Shown: positions 7,017 through 12,788 of the stretch, piece after piece
Layout of the letters: each line of letters begins with the position of its first letter
Position numbering within the stretch: the stretch's first letter is position 1
DNA from: DATDMG01 sp036518955
Lineage (GTDB): Bacteria; Actinomycetota; Actinomycetes; Actinomycetales; Kineosporiaceae
Direction of reading: 5' to 3'
Assembly (NCBI GenBank): GCA_036518955.1
Contig: DATDMG010000105.1
Span: forward strand, 1 to 12,788
DNA length: 12,788 nucleotides
Notes under the pieces: generated by a model
What the model saw: the letters and a program-made list of their open reading frames with translations, nothing else
What the model was told of the DNA's origin: nothing
Databases searched by the model: none
Program-made: the position numbers and the translations under genes

Positions 7017-7490
7017 TTACGGCCTCCGGTTCTTCTGCCGCCGGCTCGAGTCGGGTTTCCCGGTGGTGGCGGACGAGCGGAGCGCCCCCGCCGTGACGTT
7101 ACGGACCACGAGGGGAAGTGCTCGTGCCAGTTTCCTTCCCAGCACGGCGGCGTAGAGGCGGTGCAAGGGACCGTCGAGGACGATTCCGTGGGTCGTGCGC
7201 ACCCCTTCGAGTGCGGGCTCCATGTCGTGAGTGATGGTCAGGGTGGCGAACGGCAGCCGGACGACGAAGTCCATGGCGCGTCCGTGTTCGACCCGAGTGA
7301 AGGTGATCTTCTGGGCCGGAGTTCCGTGGTTCTTGACGACGCCGGTGGTCCCGACCGCGAGTGGCCCGTCGAACTGCGCCCACTCGACCGCGGGATCGTC
7401 CAGGTGCCAGGTGCCGGGATCGCCCCAGCGGTCCCAGAGCTGGGCCGTCGTCGCGGTGGTCAGTTCGCTGTGGTGGACACTCCACGTCAT
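7017..7490 (-). CDS. SRPBCC family (START/polyketide-cyclase-like) protein
   Basis: This 157-residue protein opens MTWSVHHSELTTATTAQLWD and continues with a WGDPGTWHLDDPAVEWAQFD stretch. Next comes GTTGVVKNHG and then a beta-rich core (KITFTRVEHGRAMDFVVRLP, FATLTITHDMEP). This order, with an initial strand and helix, a W/D-rich turn and a long terminal helix (110-140), is typical of the SRPBCC hydrophobic-pocket fold. Members bind or convert hydrophobic ligands, and no catalytic residues can be assigned. The C-terminal tail is basic (SSRRQKNRRP). The ATG overlaps the stop of the upstream amine oxidase gene in an ATGA, and GAGGAG lies 6-7 bases upstream, so translation is probably coupled. Context suggests it handles an intermediate or product of the oxidase pathway. 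Confidence 0.82.
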   Translation of the reverse strand: MTWSVHHSELTTATTAQLWDRWGDPGTWHLDDPAVEWAQFDGPLAVGTTGVVKNHGTPAQKITFTRVEHGRAMDFVVRLPFATLTITHDMEPALEGVRTTHGIVLDGPLHRLYAAVLGRKLARALPLVVRNVTAGALRSSATTGKPDSSRRQKNRRP

Positions 7491-8875
7491 CGTGCTCTCC
7501 TCGCTTCCGGCCGGGTGGCCATGAGTTCGACGGCGACCTCTCGTGCGGCGCGCTCGCCGGCCGAGACCGCGCCGTCCAGGAATCCGGCCCAGCGCCGCGC
7601 GGTCTCGGTGCCGGCCCAGTGGATGGGCCCGACCGGCTCCGTCAGCCGTGCGTGCAGACCGGCGACCGCACCCGGCCCGGGCGCCGCCGTGGGTCCGCCA
7701 CCCACCCACGGCTCCTCCCCCCACCGCTGATCGATGTACCCGCTCGGGGCGAGGGCGCGTTCCCCGAACAGGTCTCCGAGAGCCGAGAGCGCGCGGATGC
7801 GTCGTTCCGCGGGCGCGACGGCATCCCACTCGCGTGCGTAGTCGCCGCCGATGAACCCCAGCAGGACGCCGCGGGAGGCGTCCGGCGGGCTGGCATCGAA
7901 CGTGATGAACACGGGGCCCTCGTCGGAGATGCTCATGCCACTGAGACCGGCCTCGCGCCAGAACGGCGAGTCGTAGACGGCGTAGATCTTCGACAGGACG
8001 CCGGTTGACCAGCGCTGGGCGAGTTGCCGATGAGGGGCGGGGAGCTCGGGAACGAACCGGATGCGGCTTCGCAACGCGGGTGGGACGGCGACGACGGCCC
8101 GGCGTGCGGTCGTGGTTCCGGCGTCGGTGTGGAGGGTCACGCGGTCGTCCGTCCAGTCGATCCGCAGGACGGGGCTGCCGAGGTGGACGACCTCGTCTCC
8201 GAGCTTGTCGGCCACCCGGACCGCGATCTCGTGCGTGCCCTCGACGAAGTGCTCCTCCTGGGCGCCTCCACGCGTGGCGAGCATCGGCCCCAGCCCACCC
8301 GCTTGGGAGACGTAGTGCAGGACGTACAACAGCGAGATCTCGGAGGGCTCGCACCCCCAGGAGGTCTTGCACACGACGGCCAACAGGTCGTAGGTCGCCT
8401 GGCTGGCGCGCTTGGAGGCCAGCCAACTTCCGAGCGTCTGAGCGTCGAGCTCGTGGGCGTTCGGAGCATCCCAGGGACGCCCGGAGGGGATGCTGCGGGT
8501 GAGCCTCTCGAAGGAGGCTCGAACGCGCAGGAGATCGAGCAGCCCGGGGAGTCCGACCGGAGGGGTCTGTCCTTGGTAGCGCTTGGTCTCCTTGCGCCAC
8601 AGGAGCAGGTGGTCCCCCGCCTCGTGCGTACGGTAGCGGCCGACCCCCATCTCGTCGGCGAGGGCGAGGATGCGGTCCTGCTCCGGTCCGACGAAGGTGC
8701 CTCCGAGGTCGATGAGGGCCTCGCTGACCCTCGTCGAGTTCACTCGGCCACCCACGCGATCCATCGCCTCGAAGACGCGCACGGACAGTCCGCGCTGCTG
8801 CAGGTGGCGCGCAGCGGCGAGACCGGACAGGCCGGCACCCACCACCGCGACATCGACGTCGACGCTCTCGGTCAC
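7487..8875 (-). CDS. FAD-dependent amine oxidase (monoamine oxidase family)
   Basis: This 462-residue flavoenzyme starts with the dinucleotide-binding motif VAVVGAGLSGLAAARHL and Glu36, then DRVGGRVNS. It ends with the family C-terminal flavin motif IHWAGTETARRWAGFLDGAV (417-436). Lys296 in LSKIYAVYDSPFW aligns with the lysine near the flavin N5 in human MAO-B. Such enzymes oxidise an amine to an imine, which hydrolyses to an aldehyde, with oxygen giving peroxide. By eye alignment the FAD-linking Cys of MAO-B is Gly394 here, and the cage tyrosines are Pro395 and Phe432. FAD is therefore probably non-covalent and the substrate differs from classical monoamines. The GTG start at 8875 has AAGGAG placed 7 bases upstream. 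It overlaps the MFS stop by GTGA and the SRPBCC start by ATGA. Confidence 0.88.
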   Translation of the reverse strand: MTESVDVDVAVVGAGLSGLAAARHLQQRGLSVRVFEAMDRVGGRVNSTRVSEALIDLGGTFVGPEQDRILALADEMGVGRYRTHEAGDHLLLWRKETKRYQGQTPPVGLPGLLDLLRVRASFERLTRSIPSGRPWDAPNAHELDAQTLGSWLASKRASQATYDLLAVVCKTSWGCEPSEISLLYVLHYVSQAGGLGPMLATRGGAQEEHFVEGTHEIAVRVADKLGDEVVHLGSPVLRIDWTDDRVTLHTDAGTTTARRAVVAVPPALRSRIRFVPELPAPHRQLAQRWSTGVLSKIYAVYDSPFWREAGLSGMSISDEGPVFITFDASPPDASRGVLLGFIGGDYAREWDAVAPAERRIRALSALGDLFGERALAPSGYIDQRWGEEPWVGGGPTAAPGPGAVAGLHARLTEPVGPIHWAGTETARRWAGFLDGAVSAGERAAREVAVELMATRPEARRAR

Positions 8876-10071
8876 GCTAGTTCTCCTTCGGGAAGCGACG
8901 AGGTGTAGGCGGAGGGGACCGTCGGCAGCCGAAGGGCGACCGACAGGACGAGGAGGAGTGCCAGCGCCGGACCCAGGAAGCCCAGGCGCAAGGCGGTACC
9001 CGCACCGACCAGGCCAGGAGCGACGGCACCGACGACCGCCCCGGCATAGTTGAAGACGTTCACGCGCGCAATGACTTCATCGCGGCGGGACGGGAGCAGC
9101 TCGCCGGCGGAGGCGAAGGCGATCGGCACCAGGGCGCCGGTACCGATACCCGCCAGCCCGAATCCGGTGATGGCCGCCGCGGTGCCGGATCCGAGGACCA
9201 CGAGTGCGCAGCCGAGCGCCGCGACGATGGTGGCGAACAGGGCCACGGTGCGCCTGCCCCATCGCAGGACGGCCAGGTCGTTCACGAGCCTGGCGACGAA
9301 GACCACGGTCAGGTACGCCGCATAGCCGGCCGGCGCCATCGCGGCCGAGGCTCTCAGCCCGTCGGAGAGATAGATCGCGCTCCACGTCGCGACCGCCGAA
9401 TCGACCAAGTACGCGACGAGGACGAGAGACCCGACCGCCAGCATCGCCCGGCGCGGCAGCGGTACTCGCTGCGCGGCACGTGGTTCATCAGCCGTCGGCC
9501 GGGTGGCGAGCGTCGGCACCAGCCAGAAGCCGCCCGCGACCGCCACGGCCAACTGCAGGATTGCCACTGCGCCCATCAGGGCGAGGGCAGATGCGCCACG
9601 GGCGGCCAGAAGCGAGGCCAGCACCGCTCCGACGACGCCGCCGACGGTCAGGGCCGAATAGAGGCGACCCATGATCGAGGCGCCGTCCCGGTCGCGCACG
9701 GCGACGCCCTGCATGTTGTTGCTGGCATCGACGGTCCCGAGGGCCAACCCGTAGACGGCCACCGCGCACAGGTAGACCATGCGGTCCGGAGCGATGCTCA
9801 TCCCGGCCAGCCCGACGGACTGCAGCACGAACCCGAGGCACCCAGCGGTGCGACTTCCGCGGCGCAGCGCGACCGCGTTCGCCAGTCCCGAGCCCACCGT
9901 CGCCGCGGCGCAGACCATCAGAAGGATCCCGGAGACCACTGTGTCGCTGAAGGCCATTCGGTCCTTGACCGCGGGTAGCGCCGTCACGACCACGGCGTAG
10001 CCGAGCCCTTGAGCGGCGTACACCACGGCGACCATCGACGTCGTCGCCGTGGACGTCCACCCACGTCTCAC
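8872..10071 (-). CDS. MFS family transporter
   Basis: This 399-residue protein has about twelve hydrophobic segments with short loops (first at about 12-32, last at about 366-381). A longer hydrophilic linker at about 188-208 splits it into two six-helix halves. RLVNDLAVLRWGRRTV (261-276) is the loop 8-9 equivalent of MFS motif A, and GTGALVPIAFASAGELLP (310-327) resembles the helix 10 region of the YbjJ-like subgroup. It would move a small solute across the cytoplasmic membrane. Direction and substrate are unknown, and the operon suggests the pathway substrate or a product. The GTG at 10071 has GGAG 5 bases upstream and overlaps the kinase stop in GTGA. Its own stop overlaps the amine oxidase GTG in the same way. 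Confidence 0.88.
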   Translation of the reverse strand: MRRGWTSTATTSMVAVVYAAQGLGYAVVVTALPAVKDRMAFSDTVVSGILLMVCAAATVGSGLANAVALRRGSRTAGCLGFVLQSVGLAGMSIAPDRMVYLCAVAVYGLALGTVDASNNMQGVAVRDRDGASIMGRLYSALTVGGVVGAVLASLLAARGASALALMGAVAILQLAVAVAGGFWLVPTLATRPTADEPRAAQRVPLPRRAMLAVGSLVLVAYLVDSAVATWSAIYLSDGLRASAAMAPAGYAAYLTVVFVARLVNDLAVLRWGRRTVALFATIVAALGCALVVLGSGTAAAITGFGLAGIGTGALVPIAFASAGELLPSRRDEVIARVNVFNYAGAVVGAVAPGLVGAGTALRLGFLGPALALLLVLSVALRLPTVPSAYTSSLPEGELA

Positions 10072-11015
10072 GGCAGCTCCAGGCGCGGGGCGGTCGCGGC
10101 GAAGGCACGGACGTCAGCCAGGGTGTAGCTGCCGGAGTTGGTTCCGAGGCCGAGCGCGACGTGTGCGGCCGTCGCACAGCCGAGCTCGGCCGCCTCGCGC
10201 AGGTCGAGCCCCAGGGATCGGCCTCGCAGGAAGCCCGCGCTGAAGGCGTCTCCGCAGCCGGAGGTGTCGACGACGTCCACGACGTAGGCCGGCACCTCGA
10301 CGACCTGGTCCTCGGTCACCACCAAGGCGCCGTGCGCGCCCCGGGTCACCGCCACGCATCGCGCACCGGCCTTGATCAAGGAGCGGGCACCGGCGGTAAG
10401 ATCGGTTTCCCCGGTGAAGCCGACCACCTGCTCGTCGTTGGGAAGCAGGTAGTCCGCGTGGGGCAGCGCAGCCCCGATCCACTCCAGCATGCCTGGGTCA
10501 CCAGGAGCGAGGATGTCGATCGACGTCGTCGCGCCCCGGTCGTGCGCCCGTGCCAGCAGTGACGCCGCCGCGTCACCGCCGAGGAACTCCGGGCCGCCCA
10601 GGTGCAGGTGCGTGAGACCGCTCAGAAGGTCGTCGGAGACGTCGTCGACAGTGAACGCGCCGTTCGCCCCGACACAGTGCCAGGCCGGACGGTCGCCGTT
10701 CGGGCGGATCGGCAGTACCGACGCCGATGTCTGGTGACCTGCCTTGCGCACCAGGCCCCGAGTGTCGACCCCCTCGCGGTGCAGCAGGGCCACCAGGGTG
10801 TCGGCGAGATCGTCCGTTCCGAGCGCGCCGATGCTGCGGACGTCGGCCCCCAGCCGCGCCGCGACCAGGGCGCACCCGCCCGCCGTACCCGCCGCAGACA
10901 CCCGAATCGTCTGGACCAGTTGGCCCTGGCTGCGCTCCGGGATCGACTCGATCCCGATCACCAGGTGATCGAGGACGTGCACGCCCACGCACCCTAACGT
11001 CATCCCGTCGTCCAT
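10068..11015 (-). CDS. PfkB/ribokinase family carbohydrate (or nucleoside) kinase
   Basis: This 315-residue protein has the ribokinase fold. The N-terminal sheet opens TLGCVGVHVLDHLVIG, and the substrate-lid glycines are in AAGTAGGCALVAARLGADV (41-59). SIDILAPGD (165-173) follows. The anion-hole and catalytic motif DTSGCGDAFSAGFLRG (250-265) carries the base Asp256. It transfers the ATP gamma-phosphate to a hydroxyl of a sugar, nucleoside or similar small molecule. The usual NxxE metal motif reads NDEQ (193-196), with Gln in place of Glu, which may affect magnesium or phosphate response. The ATG at 11015 has GGAGG 8 bases upstream. It is the first gene of the five-gene minus-strand operon, facing the AraC gene. 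Its role beside an amine oxidase is unclear. Confidence 0.87.
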   Translation of the reverse strand: MDDGMTLGCVGVHVLDHLVIGIESIPERSQGQLVQTIRVSAAGTAGGCALVAARLGADVRSIGALGTDDLADTLVALLHREGVDTRGLVRKAGHQTSASVLPIRPNGDRPAWHCVGANGAFTVDDVSDDLLSGLTHLHLGGPEFLGGDAAASLLARAHDRGATTSIDILAPGDPGMLEWIGAALPHADYLLPNDEQVVGFTGETDLTAGARSLIKAGARCVAVTRGAHGALVVTEDQVVEVPAYVVDVVDTSGCGDAFSAGFLRGRSLGLDLREAAELGCATAAHVALGLGTNSGSYTLADVRAFAATAPRLELP

Positions 11016-11042
11016 CGCGTGTCCCTCCGCCTGTGTCAGGTG

Positions 11043-11074
11043 TTCCGATCCCGTGGTGCTTCCGATCCCGTGGT
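11043..11074. promoter_or_regulatory. Direct repeat, candidate AraC-family operator
   Basis: TTCCGATCCCGTGGT occurs perfectly at 11043-11057 and 11060-11074, a 17-bp period. AraC-family proteins contact about 17-bp half-sites in direct orientation, so the adjoining AraC regulator is the natural candidate binder. The repeat lies 28-59 bases upstream of the kinase ATG, so it could overlap that promoter or its early transcript. Confidence 0.5.
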
Positions 11075-11150
11075 ACGGCGCCGGACTGTGGGGACGGCGG
11101 CACGACCTCGTTGTTGGTCGGGCGAGCATATGCACCAGGCAGCCCAGTAA

Positions 11151-11166
11151 TGTGCACCCGGTCACA
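11151..11166. promoter_or_regulatory. CRP-like palindrome
   Basis: TGTGC-ACCCGG-TCACA matches nine of the ten conserved bases of the CRP consensus TGTGA-N6-TCACA. It lies in the divergent promoter region, about 98 bases before the AraC start and 143 bases before the kinase start. cAMP-dependent control of a catabolic operon would fit, but one site by eye is weak evidence. Confidence 0.3.
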
Positions 11167-11195
11167 CTTATGGCACTATTGCCCCCCACCGTGGC

Positions 11196-11219
11196 GCGAG
11201 CGCCCCCTCGCTGGCGCTC
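11196..11219 (+). promoter_or_regulatory. Two mutually exclusive hairpins in the AraC leader
   Basis: GCGAG (11196-11200) can pair with CTCGC (11207-11211). GAGCGCC (11198-11204) can instead pair with GGCGCTC (11213-11219). The two stems share bases and cannot form together. They end 37 bases before the AraC GTG. They could affect AraC translation or termination, but no ribosome-site pairing or T tract is evident. Confidence 0.25.
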
Positions 11220-11256
11220 CGGGCTTGGACCGGGCAACAGGCATGGGAGGCACGGC

Positions 11257-12303
11257 GTGGCAGATCCGAAGCTCGCGTTGGCCACGATTCCGCCCGTGAT
11301 CCTCACGGGACTGCTCGAACTGGCCGATTCGCACCGCATCGAAGCGACTCGTTGGTTCAGCGGCACCGGCCTCGACCGGGCCCGACTCGAGCAGCCTGGA
11401 GCCCTGGTCTCCTACCGGCAGGCAGTCACCGTGATCCGTCGAGCGCTCCGGGACCTACCGGGGGGTCCGCTCGGTCTCATGATCGGAAGCCGCGACCCGC
11501 TCCTCTCCTGGGGCACGCTCGGCACGGCGGTGCGGTCGGCCCGAACGGGCGCGGAGGCCCTGCGGGTGGCGACCGAGTTCCACCAGGGAGCCGGGACGCT
11601 GCTGGACTACGTCGTGTCACGGACGGACGACGGCTACGTGGTCAAACTTCTTCCCCGTACTCACGAGCCCGATCTCCTGATCTTCCTCAGCGAGGAGGCC
11701 TTCGCGGGAATCGTCGTCCTGACCCGGCTCATGTTCGGGCGATCGGGCAGCCCGGTCGCCGCCGAGCTGTCGTACCCCGCCCCGCCGTGGGGGGCAGCAT
11801 ACGGCCGGCTGTGGCGTTGCCCGGTCAGCTTCAGCTGTGAACGCACCGTCCTCATGCTGCCCGGAGGACTCGAGGATCGCCCTGTCCCCACGGCCAACGC
11901 CACGCAGTTCCAGACGTCCCTGGAGGCCACCAGAGCCATCCTCGAGGCCGACCCGATCCATGACCTCGTCACAGCCGTCGAAGACACACTCCGACGGAAC
12001 CTCCCGGTGCGGCGGACGGCTACCCAGGTAGCGTCCGAACTCGGGCTGAGCCTCCGTTCGCTTCATCGCCACCTCGCCCAGGCCGGCCAGACCTTCGGCG
12101 CCATTCAGGACCGGGTGCGGTGTCAGCAGGCCGACGTGCTGCTCACCCAGACACGCCGACCGATCAGCACCATCGCGACCGATCTGGGCTACAGCGATCC
12201 CCGCGAGTTCCGCCGCGCCTATAAGCGGTGGGCTCAGCTGACTCCCGCCGAGATGAGGCGACGAGGCCTTCCCACCTGGGTGTCAACCCCTCGGTGGGGG
12301 TGA
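11257..12303 (+). CDS. AraC family transcriptional regulator
   Basis: This 348-residue regulator has an N-terminal ligand-sensing domain (about 10-210) of the type shared with OruR/ArgR-like AraC proteins: IPPVILTGLLELADSHRIEA at the start and a GSRDPLLSWGTLGTAVRSA segment. Residues about 235-335 are the AraC DNA-binding domain with two helix-turn-helices: ATQVASELGLSLRSLHRHLA (255-274), and ISTIATDLGYSDPREFRRAY (303-322) followed by KRWAQLTPAEMRR. The GTG at 11257 is chosen because GGGAGG lies 6 bases upstream and the sensing domain begins at once. The same frame is open further upstream but without family similarity. It is divergent from the amine oxidase operon, which it probably activates in response to the substrate. 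The stop overlaps a terminator hairpin. Confidence 0.9.
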   Translation: MADPKLALATIPPVILTGLLELADSHRIEATRWFSGTGLDRARLEQPGALVSYRQAVTVIRRALRDLPGGPLGLMIGSRDPLLSWGTLGTAVRSARTGAEALRVATEFHQGAGTLLDYVVSRTDDGYVVKLLPRTHEPDLLIFLSEEAFAGIVVLTRLMFGRSGSPVAAELSYPAPPWGAAYGRLWRCPVSFSCERTVLMLPGGLEDRPVPTANATQFQTSLEATRAILEADPIHDLVTAVEDTLRRNLPVRRTATQVASELGLSLRSLHRHLAQAGQTFGAIQDRVRCQQADVLLTQTRRPISTIATDLGYSDPREFRRAYKRWAQLTPAEMRRRGLPTWVSTPRWG

Positions 12304-12307
12304 CACC
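12279..12307. terminator. Hairpin terminator overlapping the AraC stop codon
   Basis: GGTGTCA (12279-12285) pairs with TGACACC (12301-12307), and CCCC pairs with GGGG inside, around a TCGGT loop, with one A-G mismatch. This gives 11 pairs. The TGA stop of the AraC gene is part of the right arm. There is no T tract. Confidence 0.6.
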
Positions 12308-12449
12308 GCTCGCCGGCGATCACCCGGCCCATGGTCCGTTCCGGTTCGCGGATCTCCGCCACCGCCAGCGCCGCGTTGATCACCGTGGAGAGCTTCAACC
12401 CCCTCGCCGTGACGGTGTACAGCACGACACCGATCCCGAAGGCGAGCAT
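12306..12449 (-). pseudogene. Possible remnant of a winged-helix (HxlR/MarR-like) regulator
   Basis: A minus-strand frame reads LYTVTARGLKLSTVINAALA followed by VAEIREPERTMGRVIAGE. The spacing Y-x-L/V-T-x-x-G-x-x-L-x-x-V-I-x-A-L resembles the C-terminal wing and dimer helix of HxlR-type regulators. The preceding recognition helices are absent, and the frame runs on into low-complexity shadow sequence of neighbouring genes, so only a fragment remains. An alternative reading, an amino-acid permease scrap because of EIREPERT, is less well supported. The whole call rests on about 25 residues and could be chance. Confidence 0.3.
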
Positions 12450-12450
12450 C

Positions 12451-12466
12451 CCCGCCGGCCGGCGGG
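12451..12466. promoter_or_regulatory. Perfect 16-bp GC palindrome upstream of the DUF418-like gene
   Basis: CCCGCCGGCCGGCGGG is fully self-complementary and lies 79 bases before the ATG at 12546. A second, perfect 8-bp inverted repeat, GGGTGCGC (12485-12492) with GCGCACCC (12522-12529), lies closer to the start. Either could be an operator or leader hairpin. GC-rich palindromes also arise easily by chance at this composition. Confidence 0.25.
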
Positions 12467-12545
12467 TGGTTGTGGCTGCTCGGCGGGTGCGCTCCCGAAA
12501 CTCGCCGGATGGGCGGTGGTCGCGCACCCGGGGGACGGTGTTTCC

Positions 12546-12788
12546 ATGACCCAGACGCAGCAAGCGCCGCAGACCGCGCCTCCTGGCGAGGAGGCACCCG
12601 CGCGGGAGGCCGCACCCGCGCAGGAGGCGGCACCCGCGCGGGAGGCCGCACCCACGCAGGAGGCGGCACCCGCGCAGGAGGCGGCTCCGCCCGGTCCGGC
12701 GGGCGAGCCTGGCACGTCGACGGCACGGCTGGCGGGGGTCGACCTGGCCCGAGCGCTGGCGGTGTTCGGCATGTTCGCCGTGCACGTC
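12546..12788 (+). CDS. DUF418-like membrane protein, N-terminal part
   Basis: An 81-codon open frame runs off the right edge. Residues 1-60 are a disordered, Ala/Pro/Glu/Gln-rich tail that includes six tandem hexapeptides of the form E-A-A-P-A-R/Q. Residues about 61-81, RLAGVDLARALAVFGMFAVHV, match the start of DUF418/DUF1624-type multi-pass membrane proteins, which typically open with an R-x-x-G-x-D-x-A-R signature followed by the first helix. Many relatives are uncharacterised, and some in the wider group are acyltransferase-like. The ATG at 12546 has GGGGGA 10 bases upstream. The tail is unusual and would lie on the cytoplasmic side if the basic residues before helix 1 follow the positive-inside rule. 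Confidence 0.75.
   Translation, partial: MTQTQQAPQTAPPGEEAPAREAAPAQEAAPAREAAPTQEAAPAQEAAPPGPAGEPGTSTARLAGVDLARALAVFGMFAVHV
12588..12695 (+). repeat. 18-bp coding tandem repeat, six units
   Basis: Six consecutive 18-bp units encode EEAPAR, EAAPAQ, EAAPAR, EAAPTQ, EAAPAQ and EAAPPG. Units alternate between GCGCGGGAGGCC-type and GCGCAGGAGGCG-type versions, suggesting a duplicated 36-bp pair. The array is in frame and any whole-unit change would keep the reading frame. Confidence 0.85.

Larger units (their letters stand above)
11016..11256. promoter_or_regulatory. Divergent promoter region of the amine oxidase operon and AraC gene
   Basis: This 241-bp region separates the kinase start from the AraC start and must hold the promoters of both units. 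No good -10/-35 pair is apparent on either strand, consistent with activator-dependent promoters. It contains the direct repeat at 11043-11074, the CRP-like palindrome at 11151-11166 and paired hairpins at 11196-11219. Confidence 0.6.

Noticed and set aside
7491..8600. Minus-strand in-frame extension upstream of the SRPBCC start
   Set aside because: It overlaps the amine oxidase gene out of frame and is Arg-rich. The SRPBCC ATG at 7490 has its own ribosome site.
11053..11256. Plus-strand N-terminal extension of the AraC protein
   Set aside because: It has no family similarity, carries the operator-like repeats, and a good ribosome site precedes the GTG at 11257.
11016..11366. Minus-strand in-frame extension of the kinase beyond its ATG
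   Set aside because: The ATG at 11015 has GGAGG in place and the kinase fold begins there; the extension covers the promoter region and overlaps the AraC gene.
12234..12785. Minus-strand frame with repeated RLLRGCGLP units
   Set aside because: The repeats are the antisense of the E-A-A-P coding repeat in the DUF418-like gene, not a separate protein.

Overview
The window comes from a high-GC actinobacterium. The G+C content looks to be around 70%, GTG starts are common, ribosome sites are purine-rich AAGGAG/GGAGG types, and the gene families are typical of soil actinomycetes. No genus can be named from the sequence alone. No rRNA, tRNA, CRISPR array, integrase or intact insertion sequence was seen.

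Left part (1-2685). A TetR-type regulator runs off the left edge on the minus strand. Opposite it is a short stretch that still encodes a cupin motif but has no usable start and soon degenerates, followed by a small GC-rich tandem repeat. A minus-strand ATP-grasp ligase-like gene (969-2261) follows. A 424-bp divergent intergenic region separates it from the next block.

Middle (2686-5160). A SulP anion transporter with a STAS domain and a small protein with a ParB/sulfiredoxin-like DGYHR motif form a probable plus-strand pair. They end at a hairpin shared with a convergent 90-residue unknown gene.

Right part (5378-12303). Five minus-strand genes read in the order PfkB-type kinase, MFS transporter, flavin amine oxidase, SRPBCC protein, aldehyde dehydrogenase. 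The first four are joined by 4-base GTGA or ATGA stop/start overlaps, and the last follows after 76 bases. A divergent AraC-type regulator lies upstream, across a 241-bp region holding a 15-bp direct repeat with 17-bp period and a CRP-like palindrome. The simplest reading is an AraC-controlled uptake and oxidation pathway: MFS import or export, amine to aldehyde by the amine oxidase, aldehyde to acid by the dehydrogenase. The kinase and SRPBCC protein have unassigned steps. The substrate cannot be read from the sequence, and the oxidase lacks the usual monoamine oxidase cysteine and aromatic cage. This cassette is the best candidate for an undescribed system here.

Right edge (12304-12788). 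A possible remnant of a winged-helix regulator lies between the AraC terminator and the start of a DUF418-like membrane protein. That protein has a repeated Glu-Ala-Ala-Pro N-terminal tail and runs off the window.
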